Below are positions 48,393-60,904 of a stretch of DNA of 64,000 nt, piece by piece; position 1 is the stretch's first letter, and the number at the start of each line of letters is the position of its first letter. The position numbers and the translations under genes were made by a program. The stretch is from assembly GCA_003971905.1 (NCBI GenBank), contig RSEE01000134.1, forward strand, positions 89,122-153,121. Reading direction: 5' to 3'. Source of the stretch: Moniliella sp. 'wahieum' (taxonomy: Eukaryota > Basidiomycota > Moniliellomycetes > Moniliellales > Moniliellaceae). The notes beneath the pieces are model-generated. The model was not told where the DNA came from. It saw only the letters and a program-made list of their open reading frames with translations, and did no database searches.

Positions 48393-49724
48393 GTCTCCCG
48401 CTCGGGTCATTGCATGCCTTTCTATGTCTCGCCCTCCAACCCATACAGATACCACTGTTGGTTCTCAGTCTCGCATTACGCAGGAAGGCGGAGAGGGCCT
48501 TGCAGATCCGCACAACACCCCGACGTGTTTCTCCTCACCCAACATCGTTGCGGCTCGAGGAGAATGACCGATAGGAGGTGGGGTTGCATTTCTTCCGCTT
48601 CAATCACCTTCCTGCCTGGCAGGAGCGGAGCAGGCACAGAACGTGGTAATGACCAGGTAGCCCAGCTTGCGCTAGTAGTCAGTCCAGGTTCGCTCATACT
48701 TGAAACTGCTTGTCGCTCATCCACATCCTTCGACCAATCCTCTGCTCCACATGCATGACACTCTGGTCCGCACCCCCCCCCCCCCCCAGTGGCAGGGCAA
48801 GACGTGATACCATGTCGTGTATCCTGGACACCACCTGTGGGTCCCACTGTGGATAGGGGAGGTGTCGAGAAGAGGGATCGCTGCGGCGTCTGTGTAGACA
48901 CCACGCACCTTCCCGGCATTGACATAGATGGTTCCACTATGGAGGGCGGGGGGCCATGGTCAGCGGGATCAGAGGCTGAATTGTCCACTGCTAAGAGGCA
49001 TGGGCGAGTCCGACACTACCACAATACCGATGTCGGACAGCTTTCATGTACGCAGCGACTGAGGTCGCGCTCTGTGCCCGCAGGGCTCATTGGCTGCCAC
49101 CTGGCGGGCGAGCTCGCGATGGCGCTTCCTCTCTTGTCTATGGAGAACGTATCTACGATCGATCGATGCCTACATACTAGGCGATTCCAACATGATGCTC
49201 TTTTGCCCACACTTCCGTCATGTGACCTACATGCTCTGTGCTGTGGAGGCCCGGCTTCCGGTCAAGCGCACGATCTCAGCTTGGCCCTGATATAGATATC
49301 ATAGCAGGTCCCGACAACTGGGGCGAACCCGGCCCTTGAGCAGTTCCAGCACCACGGGGCAGGACGTGAGACGCGAAGCCGAATGACGCGAATGACGGAG
49401 GGTGTGACTGAATTGAAGGAAGAACCACTGTAGTTTCCGCCTGGGCATGACAGACTGGAGTTCATGTTTGACCAACTGCACACGGTAGTCACGGAAGTGC
49501 TGCTGATCACCTCGCGCCGAGCTATCGAGCCCCACATTCAGTTCGACTATGACACGCATGGGTCTGGGTGCAGCACGCAGCAGACAGAGAACAAAATGGA
49601 TCAATCAATGTTGTGCATGTTTTATTGGGAGGCACGGTGGGCATCGTACGAGTATAGGAGGAGGTAGTATACATGGCGAACATGCCAGCGCTCTTCAAGC
49701 TGGGCGGTGAAGTGTCACATCATC
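48393..49724. other. Convergent intergenic, no gene recognised
   Basis: 3' flanks of the histone-fold gene and PCK1. A C run at 48773-48787. Short frames on both strands with no motif. GATCGATCGAT-like sequence near 49155-49166. Confidence 0.45.
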
Positions 49725-51437
49725 TCACACCTGCGGCCCGGCCTTGACCACCGCCGGCGACAGGTCCGAGTTGTAGCGGATCATCGCCTCGCCAAACTTG
49801 GAGGCGAGCGAGCGGATCTCGAGCTCAAACGCCTTGGCGTCCGGCCAGGCCTTGCGCGGGTTGAGCAGTTCCGACGGCACGTTCGGCACCGCCTTAGGCA
49901 CCTGCAGGTTGAACACCTCAAAGTTCTCGTACTCCGCCTTGGAGAGCGAGCCGTCGTGGATGGCATCAATGATCGCACGCGTGTACTTGAGTGGGCACCG
50001 CTTGCCAATCCCAAACTTGCCCCCCGTCCAGCCCGTGTTGACCAACCAGCAGTTGACATTGTGCTTGGCCATTCGCTCGGCCAACATGGCCGCGTACCGG
50101 CCCGGGTGCAGGACAATGAAGGGCTGGCCGTAGCACGTAGAGAAGGTGGGCGAAGGCTCCGAAATGCCATCCTCAGTGCCGGGCGTCTTGGATGTGTACC
50201 CAGCAATGAAGTGGTATTGGGCCTGTTCGGGCGTCAGCTTGGACACGGGAGGCAGCACACCGTACGCGTCACAGGTGAGCATGACAATGTTGCTGGGCTG
50301 GTTGGTGGACAAGCAAGGGATCTTGGCGTTGGGGATAAAGTCGATGGGGTACGCGCACCGCGTGTTTTCCGTGATCGAGACATCGTCGTAATCCGGCTCG
50401 CGCGTGTTCTTGTCGTACACGACATTCTCCAGAATCGAGCCAAAGCGGATGGCGCGGTAGAGCAAAGGCTCCTTCTCCTCGGTGAGCCCAATGCACTTGG
50501 CGTAGCAGCCACCCTCAATGTTAAACACACCCGTGTCCGACCAGACATGCTCATCGTCACCAATCAGCAGACGGTTGACATCGGCAGACAGCGTCGTCTT
50601 GCCCGTGCCCGACAGACCAAAGAAGAGCGTCACATCGCCCTTGGGGCCCTCGTTGGCCGACGAGTGAAGCGACAGCTGGCCAAACTTGACGGGCTGGAGG
50701 TATGCATGTAGGTAAACACACCCTTCTTCTCATCGCGTATTCGGTACCAAGAATGACCATCTCGCGGCGCTTGAAGTTCACCTCGACCGACGTGGGCGAG
50801 GTCATGCCGGCCGTGAACCGGTTGGCCGGGAACTGACCAGCATTGAAGATGGTCAAGTCGGGCTCGCCCCAGTTCTCCAGCTCCTCGCGCGAGGGACGGA
50901 TAAGCATGTTGTGCATGAAGAGCGCGTGGTAGGCACGGGCGGTAATGACGCGCACCTTGATGCGGTACTTGGGGTCCCAGCCGGCGTACCCGTCAAAGAC
51001 GTAAATGTCGTCGCGCGTGTTGAGGTAGTCAATCGCACGCTCGCGGTTGATCTCAAAGGTGTGCTCGTCCATCTTGATGTTGACAGGGCCCCCTGTATGC
51101 GACGCGGGTTAGTACACACGGCGGTAGGCATGGAGGGAGAAGAAACGAACCCAAACATCGTCCTTGGACGTCTCCTCAAAGACAATGCGCTTGTCCTTGG
51201 GCGAGCGGCCGGTCTTCTTGCCGGAGAAGTTGATCAGCGCGCACCATTGGCGGCAATGACGGCACCCTCCTTGGCCATGGCCTCCTCGTAGAGCTCGGCG
51301 GGGGATGCGTTGCGGCGGATGTTGACGCGGTTCATGTCAAAGCCGGCCTGGGAGAACATGGCGAGGTCCTTGCCAAGCAGCTTGTACTCGGGGTTGTGGG
51401 TGGGGAGTTCATCGTGGTGGTTGCCAGGGGACGTCAT
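49725..51437 (-). CDS. PCK1: Phosphoenolpyruvate carboxykinase (ATP)
   Basis: Cytosolic gluconeogenic enzyme (EC 4.1.1.49): oxaloacetate + ATP to PEP + ADP + CO2. ATG at 51437 gives [20 protein letters not shown]. Then [80 protein letters not shown] and [20 protein letters not shown]. The P-loop [20 protein letters not shown] lies near 50570-50630. [11 protein letters not shown] (metal site), [10 protein letters not shown] and [20 protein letters not shown] follow, with [20 protein letters not shown] further on. One intron at 51093-51150 (GTTCGT...TACTAAC...CAG). Frame breaks near 51240, 50725 and 50700 fit single base losses (GCGGAT to GCGAT; CATTAC to CATAC). A TATA box lies 57 bp upstream. 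Confidence 0.95.
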
Positions 51438-51493
51438 GATGGGGGCGAGGGAGGTGCGGGTGGCGGCGGGAGGAGGCGGGAGAATGGGTGCTC

Positions 51494-51501
51494 TATATAT
51501 A
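51494..51501 (-). promoter_or_regulatory. TATA box of PCK1
   Basis: TATATATA, followed on plus by GACGG, 57 bp upstream of the PCK1 ATG. The CCGTCTATATATA context (gene orientation) equals that of the dehydrogenase gene at 26058-27138. Confidence 0.55.
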
Positions 51502-53219
51502 GACGGCGTGCGTGTAGCTGAGGTGAGGCGGCTGGTTGGGCTGCTGAAAGCCGAATTGGGCAAGCGTGGGCAGGGCGGGCGAAGACGGGCGGGGGCACGG
51601 GGCACAGTCCACCCCGCGTCCGAGCGTTTCAGCGCGCGGCGGCGGAGGCACTACGCCGCACTGGGTGTTCTGCGCCCGGCGCACGGGCCGGGGTTTGGTT
51701 GGGCTGGGCGGGAGAGTGCTCTGGCTATCTTCGCTTGGCCCGCTCGGGCCGCCGCCGCCGATCACCGGTCACTCTGCCCCGCCCAACCCTAGCCGCCGCC
51801 GCAGCCAGCGCCGCTAGCCCCCGTCGGGGCGACCCGGGGCGGCGACCCGGGCGCGGCCGAGGCGGCGGCGGGCGCTGCGGGTAGGGCACAGGCGCACACA
51901 TCGGGCCATGCTTGTCAGCACGCCGTCAGCACACCCTGGCGCCCCTGGCAGCGCCGCCGAGGGCACAGGGCACAGGGCACAGTGGCGCGTGCACGCGGCT
52001 GCCCACTCGCACCGCACCCTTAGGCCTTAGGCCTCGGGCCCCCCGGAACATCGTGTGCGTCTGCCCGGGCCGCCCCGGCAGCAGCCGCGTAGCCTCGCGC
52101 GCCCCCCTCGCCCCTCGTCCTCCCAGCGTCGGCTCAGCGTCTCTGCCCCGATCCCGCCGGCAGGCAGCCGCCGGCCCACCCCCCACCCACCGGCCCTGCC
52201 CACCCCGCTCCGCCCCGGCCGGGGACCACAAAGACAAGAAACGCGAACGACAGCAGACTTACTTGCAGCAAACGTCGCTTTCGAGAGGGGTGAGATCTGA
52301 GATCGCCTCAACGACCCTACACAGCGACATCAACCAGCCAGTCGCCCACCCGGCCGCGCTGCGGAGCACGAACGACACCAAGGGACGACAACGGCTACAC
52401 ATCTGAACAGGCACTGAACCGACCGTGGGAACCGAGCTTGGCCACATGCACGCGCCCCCCACCTGGTCGCGCCAAGATACTGGGGGCTCACCGGCGTTAA
52501 CCCGCACAGCTGCGTCGTCTTTCTCCCTCTGCCTCTCCTTCACTCTCCCCCCTCTCTCCCTGCTCTGCTACGCACGTGTTTTCGCCACGCTCTCGTACCG
52601 CTTCGCCAAGAGGACGCTTCATGGACGAGAACCAGGAGGGTGGACCGGTCCACCGCCCGTGACGGTGGCCGCCCGGGACCGTTGGAACCGTGTCTGCGGT
52701 GGTAGCAGTTTCCGATCAAGGATAGTCAATTGCCCAGTGACCAAGGTGGCGACGACGGAACGGTTCCTGACAAAGGCCAAGAGGAAGGGACGAGGATGGC
52801 GACGACGGAACGGTGGCCACGATCGCCCAGCCGGACCGAAGGCGCAGTGGCTGCCGTGACCCTAAAGGGCACCCCACGAAGGAGCACCCCAGGCGGGGTA
52901 GGGGCCAAGCGGCGCGGCAGGTTGTCCACCGCGGCCTCCATCTACCCCTGGGTGTCCCATGCGAGCCATGCTTCTCTGCTACTGACTACAGAACGGTGTA
53001 CTATGCCGCGGCGAATGGGATGGAACGTTAACCTATGCTGCATGCCGTAGTGAAGGTCTCTCTGGATGATGGAAGAGCTTTCTACCTGCTCAAACAACCA
53101 CGATGGTCGCAGTAGGCGCCCGCTTACCCATCTATCACCGTTGCTCTCATGCTTCAGTGCAGCATCTTCCCCACAGAGGGGATGAACATCGAGGTAAGGT
53201 GAATGATGATATGCATTGC
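51502..53219. other. Intergenic, no gene recognised
   Basis: 51540-52250 is extremely GC-rich and compositionally flat (CGCCGCCGC, GGGCACAGGGCACAGGGCAC at 51960-51980). Open frames exist on both strands only because of the GC bias. 52250-53219 holds no motif that I can name. Confidence 0.45.
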
Positions 53220-53226
53220 TACGGTC

Positions 53227-53560
53227 CTACACATGGTTGACGTTGAAGACGGCGATGACATGCTTGAAGGTGTGGGTGCAGGCTGGAGATGGCGAGTACA
53301 GGCTTGATGGCGAGCACATGTTTGGGGATGGCGAACGCAGGTTTGGGGGTGGTGGGCACATGCTTGGAGATGGTCCGCACAAGGTTGAAGACGGTAGGAA
53401 CAGGCTTGATGGAGAACACATGGTTAAAGGCGGTGGGCACAAGCTCATGGTAAGCGCAGGCTTGAGCCGGCAAGCACACGCTTGGACGTGGCCGGCTCGC
53501 ATCTTAAGACATAGTCGGCACAACCTTGGACACGCCAGACACCGGGTTGACGCAACAGAT
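53227..53560. repeat. Degenerate ~21-bp minisatellite
   Basis: About 15 tandem units of 17-23 bp, each starting TTG(G/A)AG or TTGATGG and ending CACA(T/G)G or GCAGG (consensus near TTGGAGATGGCGAGCACAGGC). Within one plus-strand open frame (53216-53626) it gives 7-residue units such as LDGEHMFGDGERRFGGGGHM. No start context or domain supports a real protein. Confidence 0.65.
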
Positions 53561-56085
53561 TCCGTCAGGCGAGCGCAAGCGTGGAGGCGAAGACAGAGCA
53601 CCACGATGTGCACATCGCGATCTTGACCATTGCCGAGACGGCGGCAGATGGGTCACACAACCGTGTCAATGATAGAGGAGAGTGATGTGGTGATGGGCAA
53701 GAGGCTGGTACAAGAGCGGGTCAGAAGCAGGGCGGCATGGGATGGAATGAGATGACATGCTTACAGATGCGCGTGACGAGGTTGCACACGGCCCAGAAGA
53801 CGTTCGAGATGGCCAACCCAAGCAGGGCGACAGCAGGGGCGGTCAAGATGGTGCAGATGGACCAGCAGCGCGTGGGAATCGGGCGGCGTGGCAAGCTGCA
53901 CGGTGTGCTTAGATATGGGCGAGACAAGTGGGGAGATGGACGAGACGAACGTCCAGATGGCCAACTCAAGCGCGGTGGTGGTGGTGACAGGCAAGGCGGT
54001 GACGATGGATGGCCAGCGCGCCAGACTGAGGTCAGCAGGAATGCGCAATGACATGCACCATGACCTGCTTCCGCATGGGCGAGACGATGGTGGCGATGGC
54101 CGAGACGATGGCGGCGATGGCCGCATGAACCGTTCCGATGGCCGGGGCGTGTGCGGGAGGACGACGCACGGCAGTTGGGCAGGTGGGGACGAGACAGAAA
54201 AAGCCAAGGCGGGGGATGGAAAAGGCACAGAAGAGAGGGTCTTCGGAGGCCCGGGGGAGGGAAGACAAGGCGCGGGGACGCACAGGAGATGGGGAAAGGG
54301 CGCTGGGAATGGAGCCTAAAAGGGCAAGCGACCGTGGGAGGCAGAGGGCAACGCCGGCAGGGATGATGGGCGGATGACGGTGGCCAGAAGGCAGCATTCC
54401 GTAGTCAGCGTTCCGCCGCTGCTGGCTGACACTTTGAAAATAGCAATGCGCAGATCCGCAGCCACACTGTCTCAGCCCCGCTGTCTCCCACCCACAGCAC
54501 ACAGGCCCTGCGCCCGAGATGTCAGTTTCGCCAGACAGCAGCCGCCCCGTTTTGCCCCCTTCGCCCCGCCGTTCCAAGGGAGGACTGAATCGGGCGGAGG
54601 TCTGAAACTACACGGGGTGGAAGGCTGTCTCACTCCAATTGACCCTGGCCCAATCTCCAGCAGGATATATGGTTCGGTATCTTCCAGGCATCGTGTGGAG
54701 GTGTGTGAGTATTAGGCTCAATCGAAAGCTACGATGCTCACAGGAAACACGAGCTGTCTCGCTTTCGCCCGTCTACAATGTTGGCCGGGAGGTCCGAGCG
54801 CCAATCACCTCTAAGCCACATTGACCTGGTCAGTTTTCTGGATCTTGGGCCGTGACGCAAACGATTGCTTCTTGCGGATCGACGTGGACCCATAACGGCG
54901 TTGCGTCCTGCACCGTGTCTTTCAAGTGGTGCACTCGGTCACTGAGGCGGGACCGGGCGGGACGCCAATGGGGGCGCAGTTCGAGTGGGTGCTGTTGGCA
55001 TGCTAAGCGCGCTAAACTCATCCTGCTCTAGGTGTTTCGGGCAAGCGCCGAAAGACAAACGCTGCTGATCCGGGGAAGCGAGTGGAGGAGCGTGGCCTGG
55101 ACGCTGGCCATCGTGCCGCTGGGCTGCTGGGTTGCTCTGCTGGGGTCGACGGGAGCATGCCAATCAGCGCCTGCGCTTCCGCACGCCGAGGGCTGGGTCC
55201 AGGCGCCAGCACCAGCGGAACACCACAGCAGGCGGAATATCACGGGCCATGCCACAATGCACCGATCGGCGATAGGTGGGGTAGATGGCGTCTGAGCCGG
55301 TGCTACTAGTACTCCTCCCGCCGAAGCTATCATAATGTTGGTCCAGATGCAAAAGTGTTGTTGGGAGAGAAGCCTTCCGGTCTTGGATGTGCTCAATTCC
55401 CCCTTTCTCAAACCATGGGTTCCCCAACTGTGGCAGAGCGGCCCGATTCATGTGCTCACATTCATCCGCCACCGCAACCCGAGACAGATAACGTCTCTCG
55501 AGCGCCCATATGATAGGCAATACAAATTGAGATAACTAGGAACCAGTATTAGCCAACTATTATGGCAACTGCCTACATAGTACGCGCAGAACTCAAAGTG
55601 GGCACAACGCTCACGGTTCAGGCAAGACAAATTCCATTCGCTATGAGGCTCTAGATGGTTCCGGCTGGGATCAAGAACGGGGGATGAAGATGATCATGAA
55701 GATGAGAAGAAGATACTGAGCGGTTTGAATTCTGGACTCATCACAAGAATTCCCACCTGACCGCGACCAACTCTCCATGGCCGGGGAGGGTGGGAGTGTG
55801 TATGAACAAACCACAGGGCATACTGAGAAAGAGGCAATGGAGCGGAAAGAACTGAGCATGGATGGCGATGGGGAGATCTAGTTACAAGGCATATGTGGTG
55901 GTGGGAAAAAAGGGAGAAACGGAGAGAAGAATGAGTAAGAGATGAGCAACAGGACATGGCGAGAACAAGAACGAAACAAGAGATTGCGATCGAGCAGTGG
56001 GGGGGGCGAGTGGACGAGGCAAATTTAAGGCAGGACACTTTTGTGCGTGCGAGCACAAACCAACACATAGTATCCGTCCCCCTGT
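53561..56085. other. Intergenic, no gene recognised
   Basis: 53790-54140 continues a looser GATGGNCGAGACGATGG-type repetition. 54300-56085 is AT-richer with short unrelated frames. Minus frames at 55028-55520 give protein-like text without a family. No TE domain seen. Confidence 0.4.
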
Positions 56086-57301
56086 TTACCACGACATGTC
56101 AACGAGGAAGTTTTTGTCGATGTTCTCGTTGGGCCCCTCGTCACGGGGTAAAACGCTGCCAAAGATACGGTCCCACACACGCGTCTGTTTACCGTAGTTG
56201 CCCGAGTGCTTCCATCCACGGCGGTGGTGAATGTCGTGATCCTCCATGGTGATGTCCATGTCAAGCGGCTGCAGGAGGAACGGGAACGCCTGAAACGCAG
56301 TGAAGTAGAGTCGAACGCCGGCGTGCCCGAACATCTCGACAACCGTTACCATCGCAGTGCAGAACCACCATTCGTAAAAGTTGGGGCGCAGGAATGAAAT
56401 GGGAGCCATGGTGAGCCACGTCAGGAGTGGAATGCCTACCATGTCAAACTCTCCTGCTCATCGTCGGCAAACAGGGTGAGGAGCGTGTTGGGGTGGCGTG
56501 ACAAGTGATGGGTGCGGTGGTAAGGCCAGAGGGAATCCGACTCGTGCATGATCCGATGGTACCAGTAGTAGTAGAAATCGAGCGTCCACGTGTAGACAGC
56601 CATCTGGATGGGCAGTTGCCAGCGAACCGTGGGTTTCGAGTCGGCGTCCCACGTGGTCATGACCTCCATAAAGATCCGCTGGCACACGGTAGAAGAAGGC
56701 TGGCAGCAACCTTCCCGCCCATGGCATCGGGCACTTGGTCTCGTGGCGAAGCCGAGTCAAAGTACCCATACTTGACGCCGAGGTCGCGGCACTTCCAGAT
56801 CACCGCGATGCCCAAGTGGTAGTAAAACAGCATGTAGAACGGAATCGCGGCCCACTTGTTGATGCCTGCCTGGGAGACGGGCGACGGCTGGTCCTTGTAG
56901 AGCACGTCGTTGAACAGGTACGAGATGGCGTACTGGATGATGAAGGGGGGCGCAGCGCGCACCATGGCCCAGCGGAACTGGGTGAGAGGCGAAAGGTAGG
57001 GGACAGGCGCCTTGGGGTCGACGTACTTGGGCTCGTCCGCCAGAGGCCAAAGGTCGAGCAGAGTCAAGAGGTGGGCGGACCAGTCCTTGGGCGCGTCGGG
57101 GTTGGACCTCCATTCGGAGCGAAAGTTGGAGTTGCCCATGCTGATCTTGCGGACTTCGGCAATGTTCTCGTCGAGGTCCGCAGCGCGCATGTAGGCTGGC
57201 GCGTACTCGTCGTCGGCTGGGCGGGTGGCGGCGGCGCGGCGCGGAGTGGGAGGATGCTGCTCGCTGATGGCGGTGGCGGTGGCGGTGGCGGTGGCGGTCA
57301 T
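56086..57301 (-). CDS. Fatty-acid hydroxylase / sterol desaturase superfamily membrane enzyme
   Basis: Di-iron ER membrane oxygenase. The three histidine clusters are visible: HRIMH (within FYYYWYHRIMHESDSLW), HRTHH (YHRTHHLSRHPNT) and HDIHH (MEDHDIHHRRGWKHSGNYG). ATG at 57301 gives a Thr-Ala dipeptide run (MTATATATATAISEQ). Then ENIAEVRKISMGNSNFRSEW, TLLDLWPLADEPKYVDPKAP, WAMVRAAPPFIIQYAISYLF and IPFYMLFYYHLGIAVIWKC, then RIFMEVMTTWDADSKPTVRW. Another frame break near 56450 precedes VGIPLLTWLTMAPISFLRP and YEWWFCTAMVTVVEMFGHAG. The stop is at 56086-56088 after NFLVDMSW. Helices flank the His boxes as expected. The substrate (sterol or fatty acyl) cannot be set from this sequence. Confidence 0.85.
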
Positions 57302-58150
57302 GGCGGCGACTGGCGGCTGGGACAAGGGGGTGGGTGGGTGCAGTGGGTTACTTATCAGAGGGGCGAGCATGTGGGGACGCGAGCGCGCTGGGTGGGACAG
57401 GGCTGGGCAGCAGACGATACGAGAGGCAGGCAAGGCCAGCAGAAGGGCCCACCGCTGGGGCCCACCGTGGGGGCTGGGGTGGGAGCACGGCAGAGGGTGT
57501 TGAAAGAGCAAGAGCGGCTGAAAGAGGAACTTCCTCTTTCAACACATCAGATCCATCCCTGATGCGAGACTAGAGCCCTGGTGGACGTGGCTCGTAGTAT
57601 GCAATGCATTATAGTTGCTTTAAGCTGCCGGCCATTGTCGGTTGTAGCATTGCCATATACCCGGCCTTGCAGCTGGCTGGACAGGCGTTGGGGTGGAGTG
57701 GGACATGCGATGGGCGCTATATCCGACACATCCTAACCCAGTCCGCTCGGGGCGCCCGTCGTTGAGCCCACTATATTTCCTCTACTGAACGCTAATACAA
57801 TGGCAAACCCCAGGCAGGGCTCAGCCTGCCTCGGCCTGCCTCGGCCTGCCTCGGCCTCAGCCGGGGCGCGCAGGCACCCCGTCCGTGCCTCTGCGGGAGG
57901 GTGCCCACGCCCACCCAGCCCCCTGACGCCTGATGCCTGGGGCCGGACGCCTGACCCAGTGGCAAATGACGCGGACGTCCCAGAAGGACGCACGGGCGCC
58001 GCTCACTGCTGGCAACATCGTCTAGTTTTTCTTCGGCGGTTTGCGGCATCGGGGCGTCGGCGAAAGAGCATAAGACGCACGTGCCATCCAGCATCGTTTT
58101 GCCCTTCGTTTCCTCCCACACCGCCACCAACACCCCCTACCACATCCACC
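57302..58150. other. Divergent intergenic between hydroxylase and dehydrogenase genes
   Basis: Contains an inverted pair AAGAGGAAC-TTCCTCTTTCAACA around 57520-57545 and a CCTGCCTCGG tandem repeat (about four units, 57828-57862). The SDR leader is 58090-58150. No gene recognised. Confidence 0.45.
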
Positions 58151-59192
58151 ATGCCGTTCACAACCAAAGACATTCCCTCGCTGAAGGGCAAGACTGCCCT
58201 TGTCACCGGCGCCAACACGGGACTCGGTTACGAGACCGCCTATGCGTTGGCCCATGCCGGTGCCGATGTGTTCCTCGGTGCCCGCAACCCTGCCAAGGGC
58301 GAGGCTGCGCGTCAGAAAATTCTCGCGTCCAAGCCTGCTGGATCCGTGCAACTAGCCATCCTTGACCTCAACGATTTCGATAATGTTAAGGCCTTTGCCT
58401 CCGAGTTTGCCAAGACCCATTCTCATCTCGATATCCTAGTCGCCAACGCTGGTGTTTTGCTTCCAGAGCCTCCCGCCAAGACAGCACAGGGTGAGTATCT
58501 CGCTTCCGATTCCCCTCCTGTAGCCATACGGCATGCTGAGCATATACGGGTACTGACAAAACCACGGATGCACCACGCTTTGCCCGCATCGCACAGGTCA
58601 TGATTCCCAGTTTGGTGTCAACCACCTAGCACACCGCTGTGCTCATTGGAGAGCTGTTTCCACTGCTGAAGGCGACGCCCTCGAGCCGTGTTGTGCTCGT
58701 GTCGTCGCTCCTTCACAAGCGGGGCACAATTGACTTTGACGATCTGGACTGGAACAAACGTAAATACAGCGGTATGCAAGGGTATTACCAGAGCAAGCTT
58801 GCCAATCTGCTGTGGGGACGAGAGCTTGCCCGGCGAACAACCGACGCCGGGCTGAAGGCGCCGCTAGTGACGGTTGCCCATCCTGGGTTGACCATGACTG
58901 ATCTGCAACGGAGCTCGTTCTTGGTTTGGCTGGCTTGCAAGGTGTTCGCACAGAATGTTCAACAGGTGCTCTGCCGCAGATCTATGCTGCCACAGCACCC
59001 GGGCTGGAGCCTGGATCCTACTGGGGTCCTCAGAGTTGGATGGAGCAGTCCGGAGCCGTAGGACCCGCTTCGATTGCTCCTGTTGGACGGGACGAGGCCA
59101 CGGGGCGGAAGCTGTTTGACGTTACTGAAGAGATCACGGGCGTCAAGTTTGACTTTTCTCCTCCAGGGGACGCTTTAGCCTCCCGCCTGTGA
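58151..59192 (+). CDS. Short-chain dehydrogenase/reductase (SDR)
   Basis: NAD(P)-dependent oxidoreductase of the retinol-dehydrogenase/WWOX-like classical SDR group. ATG at 58151 gives MPFTTKDIPSLKGKTALVTG, then the TGxxxGLG cofactor motif in TGANTGLGYETAYALAHAGA, FLGARNPAKGEAARQKILAS, LDLNDFDNVKAFASEFAKTH and LDILVANAGVL (NAG motif). The intron at 58491-58596 (GTGAGT...CACAG) joins QG to HDSQFGVNHL. A short loss then leads to VLIGELFPLLKATPSSRVVL, VSSLLHKRGTIDFDDLDWNK (catalytic Ser region), GYYQSKLANLLWGRELARRT (YxxxK) and VTVAHPGLTMTDL. After one more break: YAATAPGLEPGSYWGPQSWM and the stop at 59190-59192. Substrate unknown. Confidence 0.9.
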
Positions 59193-60904
59193 GCATATGC
59201 GAGCAGCCATTAGCCCTTTTGGCGTGTGATGCCGGTCGCATCCATTGGAATCGAATGTACGCCCCCAGTACTAGTGTGTCTATTCCTGGTAGATCCCACC
59301 CGACCCGGATCTCTCGGTAGCATTTGGTATAGTATTAACTGTGAGCCATCTGTCGGTTTTCTGGTTGTCATATGTTCTGATTAATCGTGTCATCGTCTGA
59401 CTGATGGACTCGCTGCCATTTCCGATCTCTTCGTCCCGAGCGTCTTGCTCCTTCCCTGTGTTGTGCTTCGCACCGTGTTCTCTGTCCCCTTGCTTCTTCC
59501 CCACGAACGATTGCTACAACCCCTGACCTAGTCTCGATTCTGGTCTTCCTCGCCTTAGCCCCGACTGTGACAAATCGGGCGTGCCAAATTGAATGAAGGA
59601 TGAAGGGCGACGGTGCTGGGTATACTGCAATGGACGCGCGTCTAATACTTCTCCGGGTTCTACACTGAGTCTGAGGCCCTGAGGCCTGAATTCTTGAATA
59701 TTTACTGTTACGTTCACACCTTCACACCTAGCTCGGCCCTCCGCGGAAGGCCTCGGCCATCCTCGGCCAATGGCCAGTGGGCTGCATCTACGTCAGCTGG
59801 GCATCAATATCAATATGGTTGAGGCTGCGTGTTTGAGTTCACCCTGCTCCGCATCGGTGTTATTACCCGTTTGTCGATTGCCGGCGGGTAGTAGTACCCG
59901 TGGCTTGAGTCTTATCATAACCCTCCATATATTTTGCCTACTCGGTCTGATCTGCAGGGCCGTTCACCCGAATATATGCCAAAATTCAGCCGAATATCCC
60001 AATGGTTCTTCGTTCGCTCACCGCGCTCGGCGGTGCTCGGCCAAGAGACGGTGGGTGGCCATCTATCGCCACGAGCGGATCTCAGCCAGGTGGGGCAGGG
60101 GCAGCCGCCGTTGTCTGATACAACGCCCATGGAGTCGAATTCTCAGTGAAGAGAGATGCTCTGAGCGGGCTGACAGAAACGTCATGGCATGGACGTGTGG
60201 GCGTTGTGGTGTTTCTTCTTAACAGTTTCCATTGCTGGGCTGAAATGGGTCTCTGATGGATCTGATGCGGATATTGCCTCAGCGCATGAGTATAGGGCGT
60301 GGCACAGGGAAACAGTCTGGCTAATCTCCGGGCCTGAGCAAACACTTGCATAACCTCCGCCCTCTCCATGGCCCACATGCCAATAAGCTGACAGAAGGGG
60401 CGGGCGTATGATTTACAGAGCGAGCTAGTGTGTGTGGGGTGCGCGTACCGTATAGTAAGTCAGCGCGTGAATTAGACCCCTTGTCAACGGTTGCGACTTG
60501 GGGAAATTGGTTTTACGCTGTGGGGCATCAAGTGTTATATGACTTGCCAAGAAGACCCCGCTGGGACACAGCCGAAGGAGGCCGAGGGAGGTTGATCAGG
60601 GTGGCACTGCGGGGCAGAGAAGGGAAGAAAATGCCCCGCATCAGTCCGGGTGCTTCCTAAGGGTATTGGTTCTATACTGTCTACGTTACTGCGTGTGTCT
60701 ATCCCACACCCCATCCCACATCTCCATAGGCCAGAACCGCAGGCTCCCAGCAACTCTACCCCACCATCGAACCTTCTCTTCCGTGCCTTTCGGATCCAGC
60801 TCCCAGGCCTGAGCATTGTTCATTGCTTACCGCTAAGCGCTGGTCACAAGAGGCATCCGTCACCACCTGCGACGCTGTAACACCTCATTTTTGGCACACA
60901 CACA
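59193..60904. other. Intergenic, no gene recognised
   Basis: AT-richer, short frames only. GCGGGTAGTAGTACCCGT (59884-59901) contains a short inverted repeat, ACGGGTACTACTACCCG-like. Nothing else supported. Confidence 0.4.

Noticed and set aside
55028-55520. Overlapping minus-strand frames as a gene or TE fragment
   Set aside because: Text is protein-like but without known motifs, start context or splice-joined continuation.
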